A stretch of 41,953 nt of DNA from an uncultured Streptococcus sp. (GCF_938020365.1 NZ_CALIIB010000040.1:1-41953), one strand, 5' to 3'; positions 31,496-40,756 are shown, counted from the first letter of the stretch. A program made the numbers and translations. Notes: generated from the sequence alone by a model not told the origin.

Positions 31496-34400
31496 CTATA
31501 AACTTTCTAAATCTTTTAACTTGACCGACACAATCTTGGAAACTCCTGACTCCTGCATGGTTACTCCATAGATGGAATCTGCCGCAGACATGGTTCCCTT
31601 ACGGTGGGTCACAACGATAAACTGGCTTTCTTTGTCAAAGCGATTGAGATAATCCCCAAAGCGCTTGACATTGGCCTCATCCAGAGCTGCCTCAACTTCA
31701 TCCAAGATAACAAACGGAATGGTCTTGACGCGGATGATGGAGAAGAGAAGGGCTAAGGCTGACAGGGCTTTTTCTCCACCACTCATAAGATTGAGAGATT
31801 GGATTTTCTTGCCCGGAGGCTGAACCGAAATCTCTACCCCAGCTGTCAGCAGGTCGCCTTCTGTCAAGATCAGGTCAGCTGAACCGCCGCCAAACATCTG
31901 GCTAAAGGTCAGCTTGAAGCTTTCACGAATGGCTTCAAAGGTTGTTTGGAAACGTTCCTTGACTTCGTCATTCATCTCTTCAATGGTTTCCAAGAGAAGA
32001 TTTTTGGCTGAGAGGACATCGTCCCGCTGACTTTTGAGGAAATTCAGTCGGTTGCTGACTTCTTCAAATTGTTCTACTGCTTCCAGATTGACCGGTCCCA
32101 AAGCACGAATAGCCTTTTCTAAGTCTTTGACTTGGGCTTCTGCAGCTGCAAGATTTTCCAAAGAACGCGCTCTTTGATCAGCCTCTTCAAAGCTGATCTG
32201 GTAATTATCCGTCAGATTAGTCAGCAGACGACGCAAGGCATCTGAAAATTTCTCTTTTTCAGCCTCTGCCTTGGCCTGACGGCGAATCAGACTTTCGTTT
32301 TGCTGACGGGCTTGATCTAAGTTCCCTAGAATATCCTCAGACTGGCCCTCTAAGTCGTCCAGCTCAAATTTGAGTCGGATGAGGCTCTGATCCAAGTCTG
32401 TCTTTTTCTCTTGGGCAGTCTTAAGCTGCTCTTCCAAGACGGAAATATCCACCTTCTGGCTGACCGCTTCTTCCTTTTGCTCTATCAAAAGCTGCAAAGT
32501 AACGACTTCCTTGTCCAGAGCAGCCTTCTCCTCTAGCAAACGCGACAAATCATTCTTCTCAAAGCGCTGGCTAGAAGTCAGCTCCGTGCTCTTCAATTTC
32601 AGTTCTGACAAGTTAGCCGATAGCTGATCGAAACGATCCTGAACAGCGTTTTTATTCGACTTGACTTGCTCGATTTCAGCAGTAATGGCTACTTTGGAAG
32701 CCTCGATAGCCGACAGCCGCTCTTCCATTTTTTTCTTTTCAGCAAGGCCTGCTGCTTCAGTCTGATTAGCCAAATCTTGCTCCTGGAGTTGCTCCAGCTG
32801 GCTGAGTTCCGCAACCCGCTCTGCAATCTGTTCGTAGGCCAACTTGACTCTTTGCTCCGTCAAGCGGGCTTGCTCACCCTCAGACTTGATGGCTTCCAAG
32901 GCTTGCTTGGCCTCTGATAGCTGAGACTGCAAGCTTTCGACTTGCTGCTCCTGAGCTTTCAGCTTCTGGGACTGCTGCTCCATTTCTCCAAGCAGGCTGT
33001 CCAGTTCAGGCTTGATAAAGATTGTGTTATTATTGCGATTGGCTCCTCCGGCGTAAGAACCGCCTGTGCGCAGTTCCGTTCCGTCCAGCGTTACAATTCT
33101 GACTTGGTAACGTACCTGACGAGCAGCCGCACGCGCATGCTCAATCGTATCAAAAATAGCGGTTGTCCCCAATAGATTTTGGAAAATATTCTCCAAACCT
33201 GGCTCATAGGTCACCAGCTCCGAAGCTATACCTAAGAAGCCTGAACTAGCCTCAATTCTGGATTGATTTTGCTCGGGAAGTTGACGAGCCTTGATGGTCG
33301 TCAGAGGTAGGAAGGTAGCCCGACCAGCCCGATTTTTCTTAAGAAAATCGATGGCTCTGGTCGCTGCCCCTTCGTCCTCAACGATGATATGCTGACTACT
33401 TGCCCCCAGCGCAATTTCCAAAGCGGTCTGGTAATGAGGATCGAAGCTCAATTTCTCGCTGACTGCCCCGACAATGCCACCCAGACGATCAGCTTCCTGC
33501 AGGACACTTTTTACACCTGCATAGAAATTACTGTGATTTTTAAGAATAGCTTCTAAACTGGCTGCACGGGCTTTTTTATTTTTCAAATCATCCAGCAGGG
33601 CAAACATGCTGGTCTGCTCATTTTGATAAGCAGTCGCCAACTTCTCGACCTGCTCCTCCTGCTGCTGATACTGATCTAGCAAGTCTCTGAGGGCAGCCTG
33701 TGCCGCTTCCAATTCTGCTTGTCGAGCCGCTTCTTCGTCTCTACCAGCTTTTAAATCAGCCTGTAGTTTGCTAAACTCTGCCTGTTTGCTGGCCGCTTGG
33801 CTCCGCTCATTCTCCAGACGATTTTCTAGCGAGGTCAAGTCGTTGGACAAGTCCGCTTCTTCTTGCATGAGCTTGACGTAACGATCCCGCAGATTTTCGA
33901 TCAACTGGTCTGGGTCATCTGAAAAGTCCGCCAATTCTGCTTCCAACTGGCTCATAGCCTCTTGATTTTCTGTCAACTGGACTACTAAATCAGCCAGATG
34001 AGCTTCCTTGGAGGAAATATCAGCTGTCAGCTGCTGGCTTTTTTCTCTCAACCCAGCCAAGCGTTCTTCATTTTCCAAACGGCTGCTGGCCGCCTGACTA
34101 GATTCCAGCTTAGCTAGGTCTATCTGGCGTTCCAAATCACTGATCAAACGCGTCAACTCCAAAAGACTGGCCTGATCGTCAGACAGTTTTTGATTCACTT
34201 CCTGACGTTTAACCTTAATCTCTTGGTTTTCACGCTCCAATTCATCCCGTTTCGTATAATAGGCCGCTAGTTCCTGCTTGATACTCTCCAAATCAGCTTC
34301 TGCCGCCGTCAAATCAGTTTTATTCGCCTTGATTTGAGCCACCAAGACATCCAGATAAAGCTCCTGACGCTCATGATCCAGTTCTAAAAAGCGCTTGGCC

Positions 34401-35032
34401 GTCTCAGCCTGCTTTTCCAGTGGCTTGACTTGACTATCCAGCTCGTAGATAATATCTTCCAAGCGATCCAAATTGTCTTGAGTCTGCGCTAGTTTGCTTT
34501 CTGTTTCCTTGCGACGGGTCTTATATTTGAGCACTCCGGCCGCTTCTTCAAAAATAGCCCGACGCTCCTCTGGCTTACTGTTAAAGATTTCCTCGACCTT
34601 TCCTTGGGAAATAATGGAGAAAGAATCCCGTCCTAGCCCTGTATCCATGAAAAGGTCATGGACATCGCGGAGACGGACCTTTTTACCGTCAATCTTGTAC
34701 TCGCTATCACCACTGCGATAGATATGTCGCTCGACACGGATTTCCTTGCCTGCTTGCTTGATAAACTGGTCCTGATTATCCAAAACCACAACGACCGAAG
34801 CATAGTTGAGTGGCTTGCGGTTCTCCGTCCCTGCAAAAATGACATCGGGCATCTTACCGCCCCGCAAACTCTTGACACTTGACTCACCCAGAGCCCAGCG
34901 CAGGCTCTCTGTAATGTTGGACTTACCAGAGCCATTGGGACCAACAACAGCAGTCACACCTTGATCAAAAACCACCTTGGTCTTATCTGCAAATGACTTG
35001 AAGCCCTGAATTTCAATTTCCTTTAAAAACAT
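31496..35032 (-). CDS. smc: Chromosome segregation protein SMC
   Basis: 1178 residues, normal bacterial SMC length. N-terminal ATPase half with FLKEIEIQGFKSFADKT and Walker A VGPNGSGKSN; long coiled coils; hinge around residues 500-650 (GIVGAVSEKLSFDPHYQTALEIALG, TLDGTELRTGGSYAGG); second coiled coil; C-terminal signature LMSGGEKALSALALLFS and Walker B FVILDEVEAALDEAN. With ScpAB it forms the condensin that loops and segregates the chromosome. Its ATG overlaps the rnc stop by one base, so the two are translationally coupled. Confidence 0.97.
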   Translation of the reverse strand: MFLKEIEIQGFKSFADKTKVVFDQGVTAVVGPNGSGKSNITESLRWALGESSVKSLRGGKMPDVIFAGTENRKPLNYASVVVVLDNQDQFIKQAGKEIRVERHIYRSGDSEYKIDGKKVRLRDVHDLFMDTGLGRDSFSIISQGKVEEIFNSKPEERRAIFEEAAGVLKYKTRRKETESKLAQTQDNLDRLEDIIYELDSQVKPLEKQAETAKRFLELDHERQELYLDVLVAQIKANKTDLTAAEADLESIKQELAAYYTKRDELERENQEIKVKRQEVNQKLSDDQASLLELTRLISDLERQIDLAKLESSQAASSRLENEERLAGLREKSQQLTADISSKEAHLADLVVQLTENQEAMSQLEAELADFSDDPDQLIENLRDRYVKLMQEEADLSNDLTSLENRLENERSQAASKQAEFSKLQADLKAGRDEEAARQAELEAAQAALRDLLDQYQQQEEQVEKLATAYQNEQTSMFALLDDLKNKKARAASLEAILKNHSNFYAGVKSVLQEADRLGGIVGAVSEKLSFDPHYQTALEIALGASSQHIIVEDEGAATRAIDFLKKNRAGRATFLPLTTIKARQLPEQNQSRIEASSGFLGIASELVTYEPGLENIFQNLLGTTAIFDTIEHARAAARQVRYQVRIVTLDGTELRTGGSYAGGANRNNNTIFIKPELDSLLGEMEQQSQKLKAQEQQVESLQSQLSEAKQALEAIKSEGEQARLTEQRVKLAYEQIAERVAELSQLEQLQEQDLANQTEAAGLAEKKKMEERLSAIEASKVAITAEIEQVKSNKNAVQDRFDQLSANLSELKLKSTELTSSQRFEKNDLSRLLEEKAALDKEVVTLQLLIEQKEEAVSQKVDISVLEEQLKTAQEKKTDLDQSLIRLKFELDDLEGQSEDILGNLDQARQQNESLIRRQAKAEAEKEKFSDALRRLLTNLTDNYQISFEEADQRARSLENLAAAEAQVKDLEKAIRALGPVNLEAVEQFEEVSNRLNFLKSQRDDVLSAKNLLLETIEEMNDEVKERFQTTFEAIRESFKLTFSQMFGGGSADLILTEGDLLTAGVEISVQPPGKKIQSLNLMSGGEKALSALALLFSIIRVKTIPFVILDEVEAALDEANVKRFGDYLNRFDKESQFIVVTHRKGTMSAADSIYGVTMQESGVSKIVSVKLKDLESL

Positions 35033-35721
35033 TAGTGACTTTCCTTTTCAAATGCATCCTTGGCAGCTTCCTGCTCAGCCAATTTTTTAGAACGGCCCTG
35101 TCCCTGACCCGCTTTTTGACCATTGATCAACACAGCCACAGCAAAGTTCTTAGCATGGGCTGGCCCCGTCTCATCTGTAACCTGATAGACAATCTCCACA
35201 TCCCCATTAACCTGTAGGAGTTCTTGCAGCTTAGTCTTATAGTCAGTCACCTGCTCAAAGTCACCTGCTTCTACCTTAGGAATCATGACTTGGTAAATAA
35301 AGTCTTTGACAGTCTCCACATCCTTATCCAAAAGAAGGGCACCCAAAAAGGCCTCAAATAAGTCACCCAGAATGGTATCGCGATTGCGACCTCCTGACTT
35401 TTCCTCACCGCGACCTAGCTTGATAAACTGATCAAACTGACAGTCCCGTGCAAAGCCAGCCAAACTCTCCTCCCGAACAATCATGGAGCGTAGTTTTGAC
35501 AAATCTCCTTCTGGTTTTTTGGGATATTTTTTATATAAATACTCAGAAATAATCAGCTGCAGAACAGCGTCTCCTAAAAATTCCAGGCGTTCATTGTGTG
35601 AAATTTTTAAGAGGCGGTGCTCATTGGCATAGCTGGTGTGAGTAAAAGCGGTCTCTAGCAGACTGCTGTCTTCAAACACCAGTCCAAACTGCTCCAGCAG
35701 TGCATCTTTTAAATGTTCCAT
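35032..35721 (-). CDS. rnc: Ribonuclease III
   Basis: Double-strand-specific endoribonuclease for rRNA and structured RNA processing, 229 residues. The catalytic domain carries the signature HNERLEFLGDAVLQLIISE and the second acidic site GDLFEAFLGALLLD; the C-terminal dsRNA-binding domain (about 157-226) has DYKTKLQELLQ and GQGQGRSKKLAEQEAAKDA. First gene of rnc-smc, transcribed from an extended -10 promoter at 35805-35813. Confidence 0.96.
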   Translation of the reverse strand: MEHLKDALLEQFGLVFEDSSLLETAFTHTSYANEHRLLKISHNERLEFLGDAVLQLIISEYLYKKYPKKPEGDLSKLRSMIVREESLAGFARDCQFDQFIKLGRGEEKSGGRNRDTILGDLFEAFLGALLLDKDVETVKDFIYQVMIPKVEAGDFEQVTDYKTKLQELLQVNGDVEIVYQVTDETGPAHAKNFAVAVLINGQKAGQGQGRSKKLAEQEAAKDAFEKESH

Positions 35722-35804
35722 AGTTTCTTTTTCATGCTAGGCCAAGGCAGAGCATGAGTCTAATCCATCCTTTCTAAAATGATGTTCTTTGTGAACTATC
35801 TACC

Positions 35805-35838
35805 ATTATACCAAAAAACAAGTGCCAACGCACTTGTT
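35805..35838 (-). terminator. DUF454-gene terminator fused to the rnc extended -10 promoter
   Basis: On the minus strand AACAAGTGC pairs perfectly with GCACTTGTT across GTTG (35817-35838), then a T-run that flows into TGGTATAAT (35805-35813). The T-run's last T starts the TGn motif. Confidence 0.85.
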
Positions 35839-35866
35839 TACTTGTCTTCTTAGCGTAATTCGCAGT

Positions 35867-36226
35867 CTATTCCTTATCTGGGATGACCTTGAAAAGATAA
35901 TAGGTAATAAAGATTGTCAGGGCGAACAAGAAAATTTTCACCCAAATTATCGGGGCTAACGCAATAGAAATTCCCAGCAAGATATAGATGGACACGATAA
36001 TCTTTTTCTTACGTTCTTTGGCAATCGAGCCTGTCTCCCGAAAATCTGCGACATAGGTCTGATATATCTTGGTGTGATAAAGCCAATTCTCAATCCGCTT
36101 GGAACTGCGTGAAAAGCAAGCAATAGACAAAAGTAAAAAAGGAGTCGTAGGAAGAAGGGGCAGAAAAATTCCCAGCACTCCTAAGGCCAAAGATAGACAG
36201 GCAATCACAAAATAAATCAGGCGCAT
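35867..36226 (-). CDS. YbaN-like DUF454 membrane protein
   Basis: 119 residues with three or four membrane segments. IACLSLALGVLGIFLPLLPTTPFLLLSIACFSRSS is the DUF454 hallmark (LPxLPTTPF), followed by a cytoplasmic loop with ENWLYHTKIYQTYVADF and two more hydrophobic stretches. Function unknown across the family. Lies between the repeat element after walJ and the rnc terminator/promoter junction; no clear promoter of its own was identified. Confidence 0.88.
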   Translation of the reverse strand: MRLIYFVIACLSLALGVLGIFLPLLPTTPFLLLSIACFSRSSKRIENWLYHTKIYQTYVADFRETGSIAKERKKKIIVSIYILLGISIALAPIIWVKIFLFALTIFITYYLFKVIPDKE

Positions 36227-36352
36227 TTGGTTTCCTCACGTAGATTTTCATAGTCATTCTTCATTTCAATTCTTTAGCTCCCTTTCCAGTATAAAAAACA
36301 GGCTAAAAAACATAGAACTAGTTTCCCATAAAAAACAATCCTTGTCAATCCT

Positions 36353-36385
36353 AAAAAAGAGGCTGGGACAAAAATCCCAGACTCT
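36353..36385 (-). terminator. Terminator at the distal end of the repeat element after walJ
   Basis: On the minus strand AGAGTCTGGGA pairs with TCCCAGCCTCT (one mismatch), followed by TTTTTT. It can end walRKJ transcripts after they cross the repeat. Confidence 0.75.
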
Positions 36386-36534
36386 CAATTGTCTTTGGAT
36401 TGTTGAGCAAGACGCAGTGGTTGAGTGGGCTCTACCACGCTGATTTCATCAGCTTTTACAGCCCTACTCAACTGTGCGGAGGTGGGACGACGAAATCGAA
36501 TTCTAACGAATTACCGATTTCTGTCCCACTCTCT
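36358..36534. repeat. MITE-like structured intergenic repeat, 177 bp
   Basis: The ends are inverted repeats of about 19 bp (AGAGGCTGGGACAAAAATC at 36358-36376; complement of 36516-36534 reads AGAGAGTGGGACAGAAATC), with 3 mismatches. Inside are two more hairpins: TTGAGTGGGCT with AGCCCTACTCAA enclosing GCTGAT/ATCAGC (about 36422-36472), and GTGGGAC...GAAATCG with CGATTTCTGTCCCAC (36482-36530). No transposase. I recall similar GGCTGGGACA elements between streptococcal genes. A 73-codon plus-strand frame through it is not gene-like. Confidence 0.7.
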
Positions 36535-36551
36535 TTCTGAGCGACTGATGA

Positions 36552-37352
36552 TTAGATATTTACCAAAGGCGTTGCAGTATCAGGAGAAGTATCAAAGACT
36601 TGGAAATCATGCCCCACTGGCAAGTCAGCTTGAGCCAGTTGATTGACCATAGTCATATGAGCCAGCTCCTTGATATTATTTTCCTTGCTCAGATGCCCCA
36701 GATAGATGCGCTTGGTGCGATTGCCAAGTGTGCGAATCATGGTTTCCGCACCATCTTCATTGGATAAGTGTCCCAAGTCAGACAGGATGCGCTGTTTCAG
36801 GCTCCACGGGTAGGCACCGCTCCGAAGAATCTCGATATCATGATTGCTCTCAATCAAATAAGCATCTGCATTCTCAATGACTCCAGCCATGCGGTCACTG
36901 ACATAGCCCGTATCCGTCAGCATGACAAAGCTCTTGTCATCCTTCATAAAGCGGTAAAACTGAGGAGCAGCCGCATCGTGGCTCACTCCAAAACTTTCGA
37001 CATCTAAATCACCAAAGGTTTTCATCTTACCCATTTCAAAGATATGCTTCTGACTGGCATCCAGCTTGCCCAAGTCCTTTTCCATCGCTCGCCAGGTTGC
37101 TTCGTTGGCATAAATGTCTAGATTGTATTTACGCGCCAAAACCCCTACACCATGGATGTGATCCTTGTGCTCATGGGTGACCAAAATAGCATCTAAATCC
37201 TCTGGTTTGCGATCAATTTCACTCAAAAGGCTCGTAATCTTTTTCCCTGATAAACCAGCATCGACGAGCAGGCGTTTCTGGTCTGTTTCCAAATAAAAGC
37301 AATTACCACTCGAGCCTGATGCTAGAATACTATATTGAAATCCCTTAGTCAT
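36552..37352 (-). CDS. walJ: Metallo-beta-lactamase-fold protein WalJ (VicX)
   Basis: 266 residues from the ATG at 37352 (a GTG 6 bp upstream is possible). MBL-fold hydrolase with FQYSILASGSSGNCFYLE at the N-terminus, metal motif THEHKDHIHG, GVSHDAAAP and LTDTGYVSD. Encoded with the WalRK two-component system in nearly all streptococci; linked to replication-coordinated and cell-wall processes, but its biochemical substrate is not settled. Overlaps the walK stop (ATGACTAA). Confidence 0.93.
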   Translation of the reverse strand: MTKGFQYSILASGSSGNCFYLETDQKRLLVDAGLSGKKITSLLSEIDRKPEDLDAILVTHEHKDHIHGVGVLARKYNLDIYANEATWRAMEKDLGKLDASQKHIFEMGKMKTFGDLDVESFGVSHDAAAPQFYRFMKDDKSFVMLTDTGYVSDRMAGVIENADAYLIESNHDIEILRSGAYPWSLKQRILSDLGHLSNEDGAETMIRTLGNRTKRIYLGHLSKENNIKELAHMTMVNQLAQADLPVGHDFQVFDTSPDTATPLVNI

Positions 37353-38709
37353 GTTCACTTTCTACATTCTCTTCATTTTCCCAATCATCTACACGGACAG
37401 CATCGTTATCATATGGAAGTACAATGGTAAAAGTAGATCCTTTGCCATACTCACTCTTGGCCCAGATAAAGCCATGATGCTGCTTGATAATTTCTTTAGC
37501 AATAGCCAGACCCAAGCCCGTTCCTCCCTGAGCTCGACTACGGGCCTTATCCACCCGATAGAAACGATCAAAAATCTTTGGCAGATCCTGCTTGGGAATG
37601 CCCAGACCTTCATCCGAAATCGAGAGAATCAACTGAACATCTGTTGTTCTCACAGAAACCGTAATCGTCCCACCATCAGGCGAATACTTGATGGCATTGT
37701 TCATGATATTATCAATCACCTGGGTCATCTTGTCCGTATCAATCTCTACCCAAATCGGCGTAATTGAATAATCCCTGATAATCTCATATTTTTTGGTCTC
37801 ATCCTGATTTTTAATCTTATCAAAACGGTTGAGGATATAGGTGATAAAGGCTGTAAAATTGGTCAGCTCAACGTCCAGATGGCTGGTATTATTATCAATC
37901 CGCGATAAGCTAAGTAAGTCCGTCACCATCCGCATCATCCGGTTTGTCTCGGTTAGTGAAACCTTGACAAATTCCGGTGCAACAGGCTCTGACAGAGCGC
38001 CATCATCCAAGGCTTCCAGATAGGATTTCACACTGGTTAGAGGCGTCCGCAATTCATGGCTAACATTGGAAACGAAAAGCCGACGCTCCCGCTCTTCCTT
38101 GTCCTGCTCTGTTGTATCATGCAGCACTGCTACCAACCCTGATATAAAACCTGACTCCCGTCTGATCAAGGCAAATCGAACACGCAGGCTTACATATTCA
38201 CCATTTTCATCTTGAGAATCAATGGTCAATTCTGGAACCTTGGTAATCAATTCGCGTAGATCGTACTCATCAGCAATATCCAGCAAATCTAAAATACTGG
38301 TGTTAAGGACATCATCACGTTTGACGCCCAATTGCTTGGTTGCCATGTCATTGATGGTAATAATCTGCCCTCGACGATTGGTCGCAAGCACCCCATCCGT
38401 CATATAAGACAAGATGCTGGATAGACGCTTGGTTTCTTGCTCCAAATTTTCATGTGTCAGGCGGATGACTTCAGAGAGATCATTGATGGAATTGGTCATG
38501 TCTGTGATTTCAGGACTGCCCTGCATATCTAAAACTTCTGAATAATCTCCTGCAATCAATCCTTTGATCTTTTGATTTAACTGCACTAGCTTTTGAGTAT
38601 CTCGTCGATTTTCCAGCAGCAAAAGAGCCACGACGATGATAAAGCCGACAACAATCAGTGAAAAGACAAAGTCAGGAGAAAGCACAAATTCTTTTAGCGT
38701 TTCAATCAT
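37345..38709 (-). CDS. walK: Sensor histidine kinase WalK (VicK)
   Basis: 454 residues. One membrane segment at the N-terminus (FVFSLIVVGFIIVVALLLL) with almost no extracellular part, the streptococcal form of WalK. Then HAMP (about 35-90), PAS (about 95-200, LSYMTDGVLATNRRGQI), HisKA with phospho-acceptor H in FVSNVSHELRTPLTSVKSYLE, and HATPase with N box MNNAIKYSPDGG, G1 DEGLGIP and G2 GGTGLGLAIAKEI. Signals to WalR to control cell-wall hydrolase genes. Overlaps walR by 8 nt. Confidence 0.96.
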   Translation of the reverse strand: MIETLKEFVLSPDFVFSLIVVGFIIVVALLLLENRRDTQKLVQLNQKIKGLIAGDYSEVLDMQGSPEITDMTNSINDLSEVIRLTHENLEQETKRLSSILSYMTDGVLATNRRGQIITINDMATKQLGVKRDDVLNTSILDLLDIADEYDLRELITKVPELTIDSQDENGEYVSLRVRFALIRRESGFISGLVAVLHDTTEQDKEERERRLFVSNVSHELRTPLTSVKSYLEALDDGALSEPVAPEFVKVSLTETNRMMRMVTDLLSLSRIDNNTSHLDVELTNFTAFITYILNRFDKIKNQDETKKYEIIRDYSITPIWVEIDTDKMTQVIDNIMNNAIKYSPDGGTITVSVRTTDVQLILSISDEGLGIPKQDLPKIFDRFYRVDKARSRAQGGTGLGLAIAKEIIKQHHGFIWAKSEYGKGSTFTIVLPYDNDAVRVDDWENEENVESEHD

Positions 38710-39403
38710 TATTTCTTATGTAATAACCGACACCGCGGCGAGTCAGGATATACTCCGGACGGCTTGGAGTATCTTCGATTTTTTCGCGCAGACGGCGAAT
38801 AGTCACATCGACTGTCCGCACATCTCCAAAGTAATCATAGCCCCAGACGGTTTCCAGCAAGTGCTCACGCGTCATGACCTGACCAACATGGGTCGCCAAA
38901 TGGTGCAAAAGTTCAAATTCACGATGGGTTAATTCCAATTCTTTCCCATGTTTTTTCACCACAAAAGCATCTGGAAGAATCTGCAAATCCCCAATAAACA
39001 GTTCCTTTGGACTGCTCTCGTCCACGTGACTATCTGGGATTAGTTCAGAACGGCGCAACAAGGCCTTGACCCGAGCCAGCAATTCACGATTTGAAAAGGG
39101 CTTGGTCACATAGTCATCGGCACCGATCTCCAGACCGATTACCTTATCGAACTCGCTATCTTTGGCCGAAAGTACAATAATCGGCACATTGCTGGTCTTA
39201 CGGATGGTCCGAGCAACATCCAGTCCATCCACTTCTGGCAACATCAAATCCAGAATCAAGATATCCGGTTGCTCTGCTTCAAACATTTCTAGAGCTTCCT
39301 TACCATCAAAGGCTGTCAGTACTTCATAGCCTTCCTTAGCCATGTTAAACTTTATAATGTCCGAGATTGGTTTCTCGTCATCTACAACTAATATTTTTTT
39401 CAT
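38702..39403 (-). CDS. walR: Response regulator WalR (VicR)
   Basis: 233-residue OmpR/PhoB-type regulator, essential in many streptococci. The receiver domain begins MKKILVVDDEKPIS with phospho-acceptor Asp in ILDLMLPEVDG and the conserved Lys in VTKPFSNREL. The winged-helix DNA-binding domain has LTHREFELLHHLATH and YFGDVRTVDVTIRRLREKIEDTPSRPEYILTRRGVGYYI. First gene of walRKJ; promoter at 39483-39491 with a ~70-nt leader. Confidence 0.97.
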   Translation of the reverse strand: MKKILVVDDEKPISDIIKFNMAKEGYEVLTAFDGKEALEMFEAEQPDILILDLMLPEVDGLDVARTIRKTSNVPIIVLSAKDSEFDKVIGLEIGADDYVTKPFSNRELLARVKALLRRSELIPDSHVDESSPKELFIGDLQILPDAFVVKKHGKELELTHREFELLHHLATHVGQVMTREHLLETVWGYDYFGDVRTVDVTIRRLREKIEDTPSRPEYILTRRGVGYYIRNND

Positions 39404-39482
39404 TTCTTACCTTCATATCTATACAATTTTTAAGCTTAGACATCTATTGTTTTTGTATCTGTCCTACCGCTCCATAAGCACT

Positions 39483-39491
39483 ATTATATCA
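39483..39491 (-). promoter_or_regulatory. Extended -10 promoter of walRKJ
   Basis: TGATATAAT on the minus strand, 79 bp upstream of the walR ATG. Confidence 0.7.
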
Positions 39492-39582
39492 AATTTTCCT
39501 TAAAAAATACTATTTTCGTACACTATATTCCAACATTCTTATAGAAATTTCAATTCAACTCTCTTTCTCCCAAAAATCTCAG

Positions 39583-39640
39583 TCAAGGATGAGGAATCCT
39601 CACTAAAACCCTTGATTTTTTTCACTTTTTCTGCAAAAAT
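39583..39640 (+). promoter_or_regulatory. pepQ promoter region with a nested terminator-like hairpin
   Basis: TCAAGG/CCTTGA (39583-39588 with 39610-39615) enclose TGAGGA-A-TCCTCA (39590-39602), followed by seven T residues. TTGATT (39612-39617), 17 bp, and TGCAAAAAT (39632-39640) form a possible promoter starting inside the hairpin's 3' arm. The hairpin may be an operator, or an attenuator if transcription begins further upstream. Confidence 0.45.
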
Positions 39641-39665
39641 AGAGGCATAGAAAGAAGGTTGAACT

Positions 39666-40748
39666 ATGACAAAAATCAATCAAATCATCACTTATCTTGA
39701 AAATGAAAAGCAGGATGTGGCTGTAATCTCCGATCCTGTAACCATTCATTACCTGACAGGCTTTTACAGCGATCCACATGAACGCCAAATGTTCCTAATC
39801 GTCTACACTGACCATGAGCCACTCCTTTTCGTACCAGCACTGGAAGTTGAGCGTGCTTCTTCTACCGTAGACTTTCAGGTTGTAGGCTATGTCGATTCTG
39901 AAAACCCTTGGGAAAAAATCAAGGCTTCTCTACCATCTCAAACCTTCAAGCAAGTAGCGGTCGAGTTTGATAATCTGATTTTAACTAAGTATCACGGCCT
40001 GCGTACTGTTTTTGACGGGGCTGAATTTGTCAATCTGACCCCTTATATTAACCGCTTGCGCTTGATCAAGTCAGCCGATGAAATCCAGAAAATGCTAGTA
40101 GCCGGCCAATATGCTGACAAGGCTGTTAATATCGGTTTTGACAATATTTCACTGGATAATACCGAAACGGATATCATCGCTCAGATTGACTTTGCCATCA
40201 AACGCGAAGGCTATGAGATGAGCTTTGAAACTATGGTCCTGACGGGAAATAATGCAGCTAATCCGCACGGCATTCCCGGTGCCAATAAAGTTGAAAATAA
40301 CTCCCTCCTGCTCTTTGACCTTGGCTGCATGGTCAATGGCTATGCCAGTGATATGACAAGGACCGTTGCTGTCGGCCAGCCTGACCAGTTTAAAAAAGAT
40401 ATCTACCATCTGACACTGGAAGCCCAACAAGCTGCTCTTGACTTTATCAAGCCAGGCGTCACAGCTCATGAAGTAGACCGCGCCGCTCGGCAAGTCATCG
40501 AAAAAGCGGGCTATGGTGAGTATTTCAATCACCGCCTCGGCCATGGTATCGGTATGGATGTTCACGAATTTCCATCAATTATGGAAGGCAACGACATGGT
40601 CATCGAAGAAGGCATGTGCTTCTCTGTTGAGCCTGGTATTTACATCCCTGGCAAAGTCGGTGTCCGCATCGAGGACTGCGGCTATGTCACTAAGAATGGT
40701 TTTGAACTTTTCACTGAGACTAGCAAGGACTTACTGTATTTTGACTAA
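39666..40748 (+). CDS. pepQ: Xaa-Pro dipeptidase (M24 family)
   Basis: 360-residue cytosolic prolidase. N-terminal creatinase-like domain (1-125), then the pita-bread catalytic domain with the five metal ligands visible in FDLGCMVNGYASDMTRT (two Asp), HRLGHGIGMDVHE (His), SVEPGIYIPG (Glu) and VRIEDCG (Glu), and NPHGIPG for substrate. Completes breakdown of proline-containing peptides. In many streptococci pepQ is divergent from ccpA; here it is divergent from walRKJ. AGAAGG precedes the ATG. Confidence 0.94.
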   Translation: MTKINQIITYLENEKQDVAVISDPVTIHYLTGFYSDPHERQMFLIVYTDHEPLLFVPALEVERASSTVDFQVVGYVDSENPWEKIKASLPSQTFKQVAVEFDNLILTKYHGLRTVFDGAEFVNLTPYINRLRLIKSADEIQKMLVAGQYADKAVNIGFDNISLDNTETDIIAQIDFAIKREGYEMSFETMVLTGNNAANPHGIPGANKVENNSLLLFDLGCMVNGYASDMTRTVAVGQPDQFKKDIYHLTLEAQQAALDFIKPGVTAHEVDRAARQVIEKAGYGEYFNHRLGHGIGMDVHEFPSIMEGNDMVIEEGMCFSVEPGIYIPGKVGVRIEDCGYVTKNGFELFTETSKDLLYFD

Positions 40749-40756
40749 GAAACTAG

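Noticed and set aside
36425..36646. 73-codon plus-strand frame across the repeat after walJ
   Set aside because: It lies in the MITE-like element and the antisense of walJ, has no ribosome site and no protein-like composition.
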